A DNA stretch of 64,000 nt from NCBI RefSeq assembly GCF_963678635.1, contig NC_087065.1, positions 71,867,345 to 71,931,344 of the forward strand, read 5' to 3'. Position numbers and translations under genes: made by a program. Every line of letters starts with the position of its first letter. Within the stretch, counting starts at the first letter, position 1. The stretch comes from Symsagittifera roscoffensis (taxonomy: Eukaryota; Xenacoelomorpha; Acoela; Convolutidae). Positions 33,139 to 45,041 of the stretch are shown in pieces. Under the pieces are notes generated by a model. The model ran no database searches. It had not been told where the DNA came from and was given only the letters and a program-made list of their open reading frames with translations.

Positions 33139-33968
33139 CGAATGGCCGTAGAGACAAGATGCAAAAAGAAACGAAATTAGAAGAATTCAGAAGTTTTAGA
33201 ACTTCTAAACGACAAAAAAAAAGAAAAAAAGAGGTGACAAAAGAGAAGGAGTTAAAACTCATAATTGTTTTATGTGTGTGAGAAAACTCAAGTGAAAAAC
33301 TAAGCAACCAAGCTGTAATTGAAAACTAAAACATTTAGTTGAGTTTTGAACCCTAAAGGATTTGTTGCATTTATAAATTTGCATTTTGATTTTAGTTAGT
33401 GGCTTTAGAGACACTTACTTTTTATTTAGAAATGCTTGAGTAAAGAGTATATTTAAATATTCCAGCCTGCATGACTGTTTTTAATCAACTAGGAGAACTG
33501 ATCACTTTGTAGTGACATGAAAGGCTTGGGTAATCTCTTGAAGAGGGAGATTGTTTCATTGTTCTTTCTAACCACAGAGTTCCTTAATTTTAATATTCAG
33601 GACAATAAAAACTAAAATTTCCGAAGGGAAGAAGCATAGTAGGATAATTTTAGCTTGTTGGTTGGCAGGACTGTCCTGCAAACTAACACCTTTTAAAACC
33701 TAGGAGAAAAAGTTTTAAATCAGGGCAATGACGTTGGAAGTCAGAAAAAATGTTTTATCTTAAGTCATATCCTCAAAGTGCAGATAAGTGAATAAATTTA
33801 GAAGGCTATAGCAATGTAGTATGATGCAATTTGTATTCTGCAGTGAGTCGATATGACGCGGGTAAAAGTAATTTCGTGCATTTTGTAAATTCTGTTCGAT
33901 GACACTGTACCAATTTTACGAATATTGCGAGATTCAATGGGGACATTGATCGGGCTGTCCGGGGAGTA
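33139..33968 (+). other. 3' UTR of element B
   Basis: This is non-coding and homologous to 44225-45041 of C. It contains an A-rich purine tract (33209-33230), the palindrome GCAGGACTGTCCTGC at 33665-33679 that is conserved in C, and the LTR-adjacent GTCCGGGGAG at 33957-33966. Confidence 0.75.
33957..33968 (+). promoter_or_regulatory. Polypurine-tract-like plus-strand primer site (B)
   Basis: GTCCGGGGAGTA lies directly before the LTR start. A has the same sequence at 14209-14220, and C has a one-mismatch form at 44225-44236. The position is that of a retroelement polypurine tract. The purine run itself is short (GGGGAG). Confidence 0.6.
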
Positions 33969-34873
33969 TGTGACATTCGTCCAGAATGGATGAAAATGCA
34001 GTTTCGAGTTTTTGGCAGTGAACTTGCCGTATTGGCGGTTTTGAAGGATTAAGAGCGTTATTCAGACGATTGGACAAATCGTGAAGGTTGAAGGATTCGG
34101 AAATTCCTAAATTTTAAAAATTCGAAATGATGACGTAATAATTCTGAGAAACGTCAAAAACGGCCATTTTAGAAAAAAACCAAAATAGAAACACAACAAC
34201 GATAGTTGCGACGACAACAACAACTAAAAAAACTCGAGAATCTGAATCGGAGAAAAGCAGAAGTAGCAGAGACCGCTCCGAGTTGCAACTATTGTGTCGC
34301 TATAATAGTTGCAAGGCCGTTGCAAACAACGGTGAAGGGTGGAAAACCATCCTTCCGGAAGGAAGACAAGGGTCTTATTTCCCCGGATTCAAGAATCCGG
34401 AGGGGTCTCGGGACTGGAACTCATATCTTTTTATATAAACTTTTAGCTTCCCTGTTATGTCCTGAATTGAATTTAATTAACATCTGAATTCATTTTACGA
34501 GGATGAGAAGCTAGGAGTTGGGGGAAAGGGTTGATCCATCTTCTATGGAGATGATGATTTTTATCTACTGAACAAAAACAATAGTAATATAATAAGTAGT
34601 AGTAGCCCTGATTTTAGGAGTGACCTCGTGGTCTCGGGATACTGAGACCAAGCCATGAGCTCACTATTTTGCATGTAATTAAGTTAATTTGAGCGTTCTT
34701 GTCAAAGCCGGAGAACAGTAACGTTTTTGTCGACCCGATGTTGAAAAAATCACCAAAAGAACTGGCTTGGTAGAGACGGTGAAAAGCATGTAGAGCTCTG
34801 TTTAGACGTTGGCCAGTCGTCTTAGGACCTAGCTTTATTTTCCGTCGATATGTACTTCCGGGCGAATGTTACA
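33969..34873 (+). repeat. 3' LTR of element B
   Basis: The repeat is 905 bases with the same termini as the 5' LTR, a TATA-like sequence at 34431-34440 and AATCCGGAGGGGTC near 34393. A 12-13 base insertion near 34081 relative to the 5' copy explains the length difference. Confidence 0.9.
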
Positions 34874-35500
34874 GAGATAAGACAGCTCGTCGTCCGGATT
34901 CCAGAATCCGGAAGGGTCTCGGGAGGAGAACTCAAAGTTAATATAAATTAATACCAAATTCGTTGTCAGATAATGAGAACCTAGGAGTTGAGGGAAAGGG
35001 TTGATCCATCTTCGATGGGAATGATGATTTTTATCTACTGAATAAAAACAATAGTAAAATAATAAATTAGTAGTAGCCCGGTTTTTAGAAGTGACCTATA
35101 AATTAATACCAATTTCGTTGTCAGATAATGAGAACCTAGGAGTTGAGGGAAAGGGTTGATCCATCTTCGATGGGAATGATGATTTTTATCTACTGAATAA
35201 AAACAATAGTAAAAAAATAAATTAGTAGTAGCCCGGTTTTTAAAAGTGACCTCGTGGTCTGGGTATACTGAGACCCAGCCATGAGCTCACTAATTTTGCA
35301 TGTAATTGGGTTAATTTGAGCGTTCTGGGCGAAGCCGGAAACAGTAACGTTTTTGTCAACCCGATATTGAAAGGACCATACAAAGAACTGGCTTTGGCAG
35401 AGACGGTTAAAAGCACGTAGAGCTGTGTTTAGACGCTAACCAGTCATTTCACAACCTAGCTTTATTTTTCGTCGACATGTTTTTCCGGGCAAATGTTACC
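34874..35500 (+). repeat. Right piece of older LTR (T)
   Basis: This continues the LTR fragment of 15127-15409: it begins at the matching internal position and runs to a terminal GGGCAAATGTTACC at 35500. It carries an internal tandem duplication of about 153 bases (about 34943-35096 and 35097-35250). No primer-binding-like sequence follows, so this is a solo LTR or a 3' LTR. Confidence 0.7.
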
Positions 35501-35816
35501 AAACCGGGCTACGGGAGCTAACACGAATCACATATTCAGACTGAAAACTGTCCAAAAAAGCACAAAAAAACTTGAGATTGAAAAAAAACGATCCGCTGCT
35601 GGATTTGAACTAGCCTTTACCGTGTTATCTCTATTTAAGATGCTCTGGCTGGTTAAGTGAACTTGAATTTATAATTAATCAAGCATATGAGTCAGTCCAG
35701 GCTCCAGGAGACAATTTAGTATTCCGACCACCATATAAAATGGGGAAGAAAATTGTATTGGGTTTGTTATTTTCTTTTTTTTCTACGCAAAATCACATAA
35801 CACAAATATTCATCAG
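35501..35816. other. Spacer between LTR T and inverted LTR fragment
   Basis: The spacer is AT-rich with no gene. On the minus strand, 35593-35655 resembles the D-arm to T-arm part of a tRNA, with AGAGCAT and a TTCAAATCC T-loop-like block. Confidence 0.5.
35593..35655 (-). pseudogene. Possible tRNA-like remnant
   Basis: Read on the minus strand it has CCAGAGCAT, a short stem with a 7-base loop (ATCT/AGAT) and a T-arm-like CTAGTTCAAATCCAGC. The stems are imperfect and no full acceptor stem is seen. It could be a decayed tRNA or tRNA-derived SINE head, or chance. Confidence 0.25.
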
Positions 35817-36345
35817 TGTAGAATTCGCCCGGAAGTACCTATCGACGGAAAATAAAGCTAGGTTTTAAAACGACTGACTAGCGTCTAAACAAAGCTCTAC
35901 ATGCTTTTAACCGTCCCTATCGAAGCCAGTTCTTTGAGTGGTCATTTTAACATCGGGTCGACAAAATCGTTACTGTTTTGGGCTATTGGCCAGAACACTC
36001 AGGTTAACTTAGTTATGTGCAAAGATAGAGAACCCATGGCTGGCTCTCGGTATCCTCAAACTATGTGATCATTCCTAAAAACAGGGCTACTATTTATTTC
36101 TTAAATTTTTATTGTTTTTGTTCAGTAGATGAAAATCATCATATCCATTGGAGATGGATCAACCCTTTCCCTTAACTCCTAGTTTCTCATAATCTGAAAA
36201 TGAAATCGATGTTGTTTAAATTCAACTCAGGAAACTCCAGAAAGCTAAGAATTGTTGAAACTAGAGTTTCAGTCGTCTTCCTGAGACCCTTCCGGATTCT
36301 GAAATCCGGATGAAGAGCGATCTGATCTCCCTTCCTGAAAGCTGG
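35817..36345 (-). repeat. Inverted LTR fragment (3' part)
   Basis: It starts TGTAGAATTCGCCCGG (the reverse complement of a B/C-type LTR end) and follows the order of LTR landmarks backwards, up to CCTTCCGGATTC near 36288. Homology is lost near 36345, so the U3 end is missing. Confidence 0.75.
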
Positions 36346-36576
36346 TAAAATCGTCCCAATACCCCTCCTGTTTCTGGGTATGTAAGAACCTCACTTGTCT
36401 CTTCTCTTTTACAGATTTTTCATGTGTTTGAGTGCACTTTGTTCTAGCAGTATCGTCATGTATGGATGCGAGGGCCCAACCGTGTCTCCAACCTTTCCTC
36501 AGCTTGACTCAGAGAATAAATTTAAGTCAGAATAGAGCCTTATTGTTTTCAATCCCGACTGTTTTGTATCAAGCTA

Positions 36577-37450
36577 TGTGCAATTCCCCGAATTGGCACA
36601 GCCGAACCCTCCGACGAGAATAAAAAGCACATTAATGACGTTAAGGACATGTTCGTGATCAAAAAGAGAGTAAGAATATTCTGGAATTTTTAACTTTCAA
36701 AATTTCGAATTGCGACAGAATTTTTCCCGGAAAATTAGAAAAGTGGCCATATTTGGCAAGAAATCAAAAAAAAAGAAAACCGGATACACATTACGAGAAT
36801 CAGTGGAGAAAAATGAAAGAAAAACACGAAAAGCCTTATCGTGACAATCACGCACGATAAGACGCCGCGTAACGGGAACCGATGGGAAGAAAGGAGGCTT
36901 CAGTGGGATATCCGGAGCGGATCAAGACCCTCCCGCGTCACGAGATCGAGAAGATAAGAGAGTTATTCCTGAGGGAGATTGGAATAGAGGCCCGTTGCCC
37001 AGAGACTTACAAGACTATAAAACACACTTTTTAGCTGCTGTGATGCCTTGAGTAGTTGAATTAACTCCAATTTTATTATGTATTTCAGAGCATGAGTAGC
37101 TAGAAAGAGAAAAGGGTCAATCCATCTCCAATTGATTTAATACATAATTGTCATTAAAAACATAGTAAAATATGACATTCGAGCCGTGTTTTTAATGGTA
37201 GTCACGTAGTCTGGGGATTCGAGACCCATCCATGTGGTTATCTTCGCATGTAACGAAAGCTGATCAAAAGTCGTTTGACTGATGGCCTAAAAATGGTAAC
37301 TTTTTATTTAGCCCTAAATAGACCAGAAAATCAACTGGCTAGTTCTAGACGGTGAAAAACGGGTAGAATTTAGGTAACTGACGCCGGCCAGTCGTCAATA
37401 GGTGCTTTTTCTACGCTCCGTCACTATGTAGTATTTGGGCAAATGTTACA
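36577..37450 (+). repeat. Putative 5' LTR of element D
   Basis: The candidate is 874 bases, starting TGTGCAATTCC and ending GGGCAAATGTTACA. It contains a TATA-like TATAAAAC at 37016-37023, GGTCAATCCATC near 37117, GGGGATTCGAGACC near 37214 and GGCCAGTCGTC near 37386, in the usual LTR order. A primer-binding-like site follows at 37463. The left border is less certain than the right. Confidence 0.65.
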
Positions 37451-37462
37451 TTTACGTTTTTA

Positions 37463-37477
37463 TGGCGCTCCTGGGTG
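37463..37477 (+). promoter_or_regulatory. Putative primer binding site (D)
   Basis: TGGCGCTCCTGGGTG lies 12 bases after the LTR end and is identical in sequence and offset to B. Conservation between otherwise divergent leaders supports a function. Confidence 0.5.
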
Positions 37478-37522
37478 GGCCTGTTAAAGGCGTAAGACCA
37501 TCATGATCAGTAAACGTTTCAA

Positions 37523-40500
37523 CGACGAACCCTCCGCACCAGGCGTATGCCCGAGTTAGAGGCCTTAATGTCCTGTATTGTATTATGCGGAAGATACCGA
37601 ACCTCCGCCTGGTACTATTTAACTTTTTACTTTAGTTAAGATCAAAAAATCCGGGGGCCGGAGGGCTAGGTGGGAAGCCATGAGCCCGCTTATCCCAAGG
37701 CCCTGGGACCAAAAAACCATTAAAGAGAAAGCGTAAAACTAAACAAAAATAGTGTATAACGGCGAAAAAACCAAAAACAAATTAAATTGAAAACAAAAAG
37801 TACAAAAAACAGTAAAAACCCGAAAAAGACCAAAAACAGTATAAAACATAAAATGACAGTTTATATATTCTTTTCGGACGGTATGTGATCCGATCTTCCA
37901 ATTTATTATCGTATCAGATTGATTCATATCATTTCTGATCGAAAGGTCGAGTATTTTGGTGGTGGGTTAGGTACCCTCCCTTGAGTGTTGTTTGAGTATT
38001 TAAGCACGTTAAAGATAATTTTACCGGTGAACGGAGGGTAAAGTGGCAAGTTGATAGACGGATTCCAGACTCAACAAGAGGCAACAGGGACAACATCCAC
38101 AACGACTCCTGGGTATCGTTGATACAATTTTAGTATCGTTTGGATACTATTTTATTAAAACTTAAGTGGTGGGGGTACAATTGGCGCGGTCCGATTGCAC
38201 CCTCCATCGATTGCGAATTTTCGAGTCTAAATTCGGATATCTTGGTGCAAAGGAGGGTATGGTTATATTGATTAACGAGTACTAAAAAGTTAATATCCTT
38301 ATTAAATATTACTTATCTCCCATTTAGACCCAAGAAACACCACATTTTTGTCGAAAAATACTGATTTTCTACCAAACTGTTAACCCCAGAAATTTTGGGT
38401 ATCGGAGTTTTTCGGACCACAAAAAGCTTCTGCGCACTGAAATACTACGTAGTTCGATCCCCTTAACTAAAAAAACCGCGCGAGAAAAGACTTAATAGAA
38501 ATTCAGCGACGAACCCTCCGCACCGGGCGTATGCCCGAGTTAGAGGCCTTAATGTCCTGTATTGTATTATGCGGAAGATACCGACCCTCCGCCTGGTACT
38601 ATTTAGCTTTTTATCTTAGTTAAGACCAAAAAATCCGGGGGCCGGAGGGCTAGGTGGGAAGCCATGAGCCCGCTTATCACAAGGCCCTGGGACCAAAAAC
38701 CATTAAAGAGAAAGCGTAAAACTAAACAAAAATAGTGTATAACGGCGAAAATACCAAAAACAAATTAACTTGAAAACAAAAAGTACAAAAAACAGTAAAA
38801 ATCCGAAAAAGAACAAAAACAGTAACAAACATAAAATGACAGTTTATATATTAATTCCGGACGGGATGTGATCTGATCTTCCAATTTGTTATTGTATCAG
38901 ATTGATTCATATCATTTTTGATCGAAAGGTCGAGTGTTTTGGTGGTGGGTTAGGTACCCTCCCTTGAGTGTTGTTTGAGTATTTAAGCACGTTAAAGATA
39001 ATTTTCCCGGTGAACGGAGGATAGAGTGGCAAGTTGATAAACGGATTCCAGACTCAACAAGAGGCAACAGGGACAACATCCACAACGACTCCTGGGTATC
39101 GTTGATACAATTTTAGTATCGTTTGGATACTATTTTATTAAAACTTAAGTGGTGGTGGGTACAATTGGCGCGGTCCGATTGCACCCTCCATCGATTGCGA
39201 ATTTTCGAGTCTAAATTTGGATATCTTGGTGCAAAGGAGGGTATGGTTATATTGATTAACGAGTACTAAAAAGTTAATATCCTTATTAAATATTACTTAT
39301 CTCCCATTTAGACCCAAGAAACACCACATTTTTGTCGAAAAATACTGATTTTCTACCAAACTGTTAACCCCAGAAATTTTGGGTATCGGAGTTTTTCGGA
39401 CCACAAAAAGCTTCTGCGCACTGAACTACTACGTAGTTCGATCCCCCTAACTAAAAAAAACCGCGCGAGAAAAGACTTAATAGAAATTCAGCGACGAACC
39501 CTCCGCGCCGGGCGTATGCCCGAGTTAGAGGCCTTAGTGTCCTGTATTGTATTATGCGGAAGATACCGACCCTCCGCCTGGTACTATTTAGCTTTTTAAC
39601 TTAGTTAAGACCAAAAAATCCGGGGGCAGGAGGGCTAGGTGGGAAGCCATGAGCCCGCTTATCACAAGGCCCTGGGACCAAAAACCATTAAAGAGAAAGC
39701 GTAAAACTAAACAAAAATAGTGTATAACGGCGAAAATACCAAAAACAAATTAACTTGAAAACAAAAAGTACAAAAAACAGTGAAAATCCGAAAAAGAACA
39801 AAAACAGTAAAAAACATAAAATGACAGTTTATATATTAATTCCGGACGGGATGTGATCTGATTTTCCAATCTGTTATTGTATCAGATTGATTCATATCAT
39901 TTCTGATCGAAAGATCGAGTGTTTTGTTGGTCGGTTAGGTAACCTCCCTTGAGTGTTGTTTGAGTATTTAAGCACGTTAAAAATAATTTTACCGGTGAAC
40001 GGAGGGTAGAGTGGCAAGCTGATAGACGGATTCCAGACTCAACAAGAGGCAACAGGGACAACATCCACAACGACTGCTGGGTATCGTTGATACAATTTTA
40101 GTATCGTTTGGATACTATTTTATTAAAACTTCAGTGGTGGGGGGCACAATTGGCGCGGTCCAATTGCACCCTCCATCGATTGCGAATTTCTGAGTCTAAA
40201 TTCGGATATCTTGGTGCAAAGGACGGTATGGTAATATTGATTAACGAGTACTAAAAGGTTAATATCTTTATTAAATATTACTTATCTCCCATTTAGACCC
40301 AAGAAACACCTCATTTTTGTCGAAAAATACTGATTTTCTACCAAACTGTTAACCCCAGAAATTTTGGGTATCGGAGTTTTTCGGACCACAAAAAGCTTCT
40401 GCGCACTGAACTACTACGTAGTTCGATCCCCCTAACTAAAAAAAACCGCGCGAGAAAAGACTTAATAGAAATTCAGCGACGAACCCTCCGCGCCGGGCGT

Positions 40501-42440
40501 ATGCCCGAGTTAGAGCCTTAGTGTCCTGTATTGTATTATGCGGAAGATACCGACCCTCCGCCTGGTACTATTTAGCTTTTTAACTTAGTTAAGACCAAAA
40601 AATCCGGGGGCAGGAGGGCTAGGTGGGAAGCCATGAGCCCGCTTATCACAAGGCCCTGGGACCAAAAACCATTAAAGAGAAGGCGTAAAACTAAACAAAA
40701 ATAGTGTATAACGGCGAAAATACCAAAAACAAATTAACTTGAAAACAAAAAGTACAAAAAACAGTGAAAATCCGAAAAAGAACAAAAACAGTAAAAAACA
40801 TAAAATGACAGTTTATATATTAATTCCGGACGGGATGTGATCTGATTTTCCAATCTGTTATTGTATCAGATTGATTCATATCATTTCTGATCGAAAGATC
40901 GAGTGTTTTGTTGGTCGGTTAGGTAACCTCCCTTGAGTGTTGTTTGAGTATTTAAGCACGTTAAAAATAATTTTACCGGTGAACGGAGGGTAGAGTGGCA
41001 AGCTGATAGACGGATTCCAGACTCAACAAGAGGCAACAGGGACAACATCCACAACGACTGCTGGGTATCGTTGATACAATTTTAGTATCGTTTGGATACT
41101 ATTTTATTAAAACTTAAGTGGTGGGGGGCACAATTGGCGCGGTCCAATTGCATCCTGCATCGATTGCGAATTTCTGAGTCTAAATTCGGATATCTTGGTG
41201 CAAAGGACGGTATGGTAATATTGATTAACGAGTACTAAAAGGTTAATATCTTTATTAAATATTACTTATCTCCCATTTAGACCCAAGAAACACCTCATTT
41301 TTGTCAAAAAATACTGATTTTCTACCAAACTGTTAACCCCAGAAAATTTGGGTATCGGAGTTTTTCGGACCACAAAAAGCTTCTGCGCACTGAACTACTA
41401 CGTAGTTCGATCCCCCTAACTAAAAAAACCGCGCGAGAAAAGACTTAATAGAAATTCAGCGACGAACCCTCCGCACCGGGCGTATGCCCGAGTTAGAGGC
41501 CTTAATGTCCTGTATTGTATTATGCGGAAGATACCGACCCTCCGCCTGGTACTATTTAGCTTTTTAACTTAGTTAAGACCAAAAAATCCGGGGGCCGGAG
41601 GGCTAGGTGGGAAGCCATGAGCCCGCTTATCACAAGGCCCTGGGACCAAAAACCATTAAAGACAAAGCGTAAAACTAAACAAAAATAAGGTATAACGGCG
41701 AAAATACCAAAAACAAATTACCTTGAAAACAAAAAAGTACAAAAAACAGTAAAAATCCGAAAAAGACCAAACACAGTAAAAACATAAAATGACAGTTTAT
41801 ATATTAATTCCGAACGGGATGTGATCTGATCTTCCAATTTTTTATTGGATCAGATTGATTCATATCATTTCTGATCGAAAGATTGAGTGTTTTGGTGGTG
41901 GGTAAGGTACCCTCCCTTGAGTGTTGTTTGAGTATTTAAGCACGTTAATGATAATTTTTCCGGTGACCGGAGGGTAGAGTGGCAAGCTGATAGACGGATT
42001 CCAGACTCAACAAGAGGCAACAGGGATAACATCCACAACGACTGCTGGGTATCGTTGATACAATTTTAGTATCGTTTGGGTACTATTTCATTAAAACTTA
42101 AGTGGTGGGAGGCACAATTGGCGCGGTCCGATTGCACCCTCCATCGATTGCGAATTTCCGAGTCTAAATGCAGATATCTTGGTGCAAAGGAGGGTATGGT
42201 TATATTGTTTAACGAGTACTAAAAGGTGAATATCCTTATTAAATATTACTTATCTCCCATTTAGACCCAAGAAACACCTCATTTTTGTCGAAAAATACTG
42301 ATTTTCTACCAAACTGTTTACCCCAAAAATTTTGGGTATCGGAGTTTTTCGGACCACAAAAAGCTTCTGCGCACTGAACTACTACGTAGTTCAATCCCCC
42401 TAACTAAAAAAACCGCGCGAGAAAAGACTTAATAGAAGTT
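37523..42440 (+). repeat. Five tandem copies of a ~984-base leader unit (D)
   Basis: Units begin with CGACGAACCCTCCGC at 37523, 38507, 39492, 40477 and 41460, and the last ends near 42440. The spacings are 984, 985, 985 and 983. The copies are nearly identical. Each contains ACCCTCCG/CGGAGGGT motifs, an A-rich AAACCAAAAACA-like stretch, TTGAGTATTTAAGCAC, and the palindrome CTACTACGTAGT in most copies. No conserved ORF is seen. One copy of the same module lies in B at about 16340-17160. Confidence 0.92.
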
Positions 42441-43306
42441 GGCGAAAATAACATTTTCTCGATCAAAATATTTTTTTAATTTTTCCGAATTTCGTCAATA
42501 TGTTTTGAGGATTGACTTTTTGGGTTTTCAGAGTTAGAGCAAGAAAAATTTTTGCGTTTGGAGCCGGCTGGCACAACGTGCTAGGTTGCTAGAACGATTT
42601 TTGAGTAACCATCTGTGTAGCTCCGTGGATAGAACTAGAGACTTAAAGATCGGAAAAGGAAGGAATCGGAGGGTCCAATTTTGATAGTTTTTGACCAAAT
42701 TTTTGCTTCCAAATCAATTTTAGTCCTGTTTTTTTTTGCCTTATTCTAGTGCTGTATAGGGCCAATACGCCCGTTTCAAGTAATTTTAAGCACTTTCACC
42801 GATAATTGCGGAAAAAGTCTCTGATACAGGTAGTGAAAAAAGGCCAATTTAGCAAACGCGTTTTTGTTGATTTCTTAAAGACTCACGAATCGATCGGGAT
42901 AATTTTGGTAGCATAAGTCGACGTTCTTGACTACTTTTCTGAACCGCAACCGTTTTTAGGTTGATAACTTTAGGAGAGGGATGTTTTTTAGAATTTGTTA
43001 GTTCGGAGGGTCCAACTTTTAGGGAACCCTCCGAGCAGCAGAATTTTTTTTATAAAACCCTATTTTTATCCTACTGGTTAGGTTGACCGGGTCAACTCAC
43101 CTTGTTTTAAGCAAGCTAGACTGCGATTGGAGGCTTTAGAGCGTTCGGAGACAGTTAAGCCCCTTAACAACCCTTCTTACTGGAAGTTTTTCACACAATC
43201 CTCCGAGATAGTCCAAACAACCCCCCAGAGTATATCTAGCCTGTTTTGAAACTTTTTAACACTAGCTGGAAACCCTTTTGAGGCGAGACTTGAAAAATTC
43301 AGAAAG
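42441..43306 (+). other. Single-copy leader sequence of D downstream of the array
   Basis: No gene is seen. Around 42655-43010 the order of short matches (CGGAGGGTCCAA, ATAGTTTTT, TTCTTGACT, GATAACTTT) follows the 548-base module duplicated in B. Further CGGAGGGTCC and CCCTCCGAG motifs occur at about 43005-43035. Confidence 0.6.
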
Positions 43307-44224
43307 TGTAACATTCGCCCGGAAGATACATGTCGACGGATAACAAAACTAAGTCTTAAGACGACTGGCTAGCGTCTAAACAGAGCTTTGCATGTTTTTC
43401 ACCGTCTCTACCAAGCCAGTACTTTTCGGTGGTCTTTTCCAACATCGGGTCGACAAAAACGTTACCGCTCTCCGGCTTCGACCAGAACGCTCAAATTAAC
43501 TGAATTACATGCAAAAATAGTGAGCTCATGGCTGGGTCTCAGTATCCCCAGACCACGAGGTCACTCCTAAAAACAGGGCTACTACTTATTATATTACTAT
43601 TGTTTTTGTTCAGTAGATAAAAATCATCATCTCCATCGAAGATGGATCAACCCTTTCCCCCCAACTCTTAGCACCTCATCCTTGTCAAAACTAATCCAAA
43701 TATCAATTAAATTCAAGTCAGGACATGACAGGATGCTAAAAGTTCATATGAGTCAATAAAAGTTTTCCGTCCCGAGACCCTTCCGGATTCTTGAATCCGC
43801 TGAATCAAGCCCGTTGATCTTGATTTCTTCCTAATCCGGAAGGCTGGTTTCTTACCCTTCACCGTTGTTTGCAACGGCCTTGCAACTATTGTAGCAGCAC
43901 AATAGTTGCAACTCGGAACGTTCTCTGCAATCTGCTGCTGTTTTTCAATCACGATTCTCGCTGTTCTCGTCAGCGTAACTAACGTTGTTGTGTTTTTTCA
44001 CTCGTTTTTTGTTAAAAATGGCCGTTTCAGCATTTCTCAGAAATGTTACGTCATCACTTCGAAAATTTAAAATTTCAAAATAGCAGAATATCCTGACCTT
44101 CACCGTTCTACTAATCATCCGATTAACGTCGTTAATCCTTCAAAATCACTAACTCGGAAGGCTTGCTGCTAAAAATTCGAAGTCTGCACAAATTGCATTT
44201 TGGCCATTCTGGTCGAATGTCACA
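43307..44224 (-). repeat. 3' LTR of element C
   Basis: The repeat is 918 bases. On the minus strand it starts TGTGACATTCG (44224) and ends CGAATGTTACA (43307). It follows the B LTR in landmark order and is recognisably the same family, with many substitutions. Confidence 0.88.
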
Positions 44225-45041
44225 TACTCCCGGGACAGTCCGGTCAATGTCCTCATTGAATCGCGCAATATTCGTAAAATGGTCACAGTGTCATCGAACA
44301 GAATTTACAAAATGCACAAAATTACCTTTATCCACGTCACATCGACTCACTGCAGAATATAAATGGCATCATACTACATCACTATAGCCTTCAAATTCTC
44401 TCATTAACCTGCACTCTGAGGATATGACTTAAGATAAAACATTTTTTCTGACTTCCAGTGTCAATGTCCCGATTAAAACTTCTTCTCTTATATTTAAAAG
44501 GTGTCGGCTTGCAGGACAGTCCTGCCAACCAACAAGCTAAAATTATCCTACTACGCTCCCTCCCTTCGGAAATCTTGCTTGTTTATTGTCCTGAATATTA
44601 AAACTAAGAAACTTTGTGGTTAGAAAGAACAATGCAACAACCTCCCTCTTCAAGAGATTACTCAAGCCTTCCACGTCACCACAAAGTGATCAATCTTCCT
44701 AAGTGATTAAAAACAATCATGCAGGCTGGAATATTTAAATATACTCTTCCCTTAAGCCTTTCTAAATAAATAATAAGTGTCTCTAAAGCCACTTCTGTTA
44801 AAATCAAAATGCAAATTTATAAATGCAACAATTTCAAAACTCAACTAAATGTTTCAGTTTTCAATTGCAACTTGGTTGCTTGGTTTCTCACTTGAGTTTT
44901 TCACACACACAAAACAATTCTGAGTTTTGACTTTTCTTCATCATCCCTTTGTTCTCTTCTTTTTTTGTCGTTTAGAAGTTCTAAAACTTCTAAATTCTTC
45001 TAATTTTCTTTCTTGCTGCCTCTTGTTTTCTCGACCATTCG
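44225..45041 (-). other. 3' UTR of element C with polypurine-like site
   Basis: The sequence is homologous to the B 3' UTR. The motif before the LTR (44227-44236, minus strand GTCCCGGGAG) differs from the consensus by one base. The palindrome GCAGGACAGTCCTGC at 44511-44525 is conserved with B. Confidence 0.75.

Larger units (their letters stand above)
15410..34873 (+). mobile_element. Element B: full-length but degenerate giant LTR retrotransposon (19.5 kb)
   Basis: The element is bounded by LTRs 15410-16301 and 33969-34873, which differ by roughly 20 substitutions plus small indels in my manual comparison (about 2 percent). Flanking GAG triplets on both sides could be a short target-site duplication. 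Contents are a leader, a gag-pol pseudogene, an ORF2 pseudogene, a 3' UTR and a polypurine-like site. It belongs to the same family as C, but is 3.9 kb shorter in ORF2 through one large deletion, with additional losses in the Pol C-terminus and in ORF2. Confidence 0.88.
36577..43306 (+). mobile_element. Element D: 5' LTR and leader only, interrupted by element C
   Basis: D consists of an LTR, a putative primer binding site (37463-37477), a five-fold tandem leader array and single-copy leader sequence up to 43306, where C begins in reverse orientation. No coding region of D is in the window. The rest presumably lies beyond C, past 64000. Confidence 0.65.

Noticed and set aside
37523-42440. CRISPR array or host satellite
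   Set aside because: The units are ~984 bases with no short repeat-spacer pattern, and they follow an LTR and primer-binding-like site and match the B leader, so they belong to the element.
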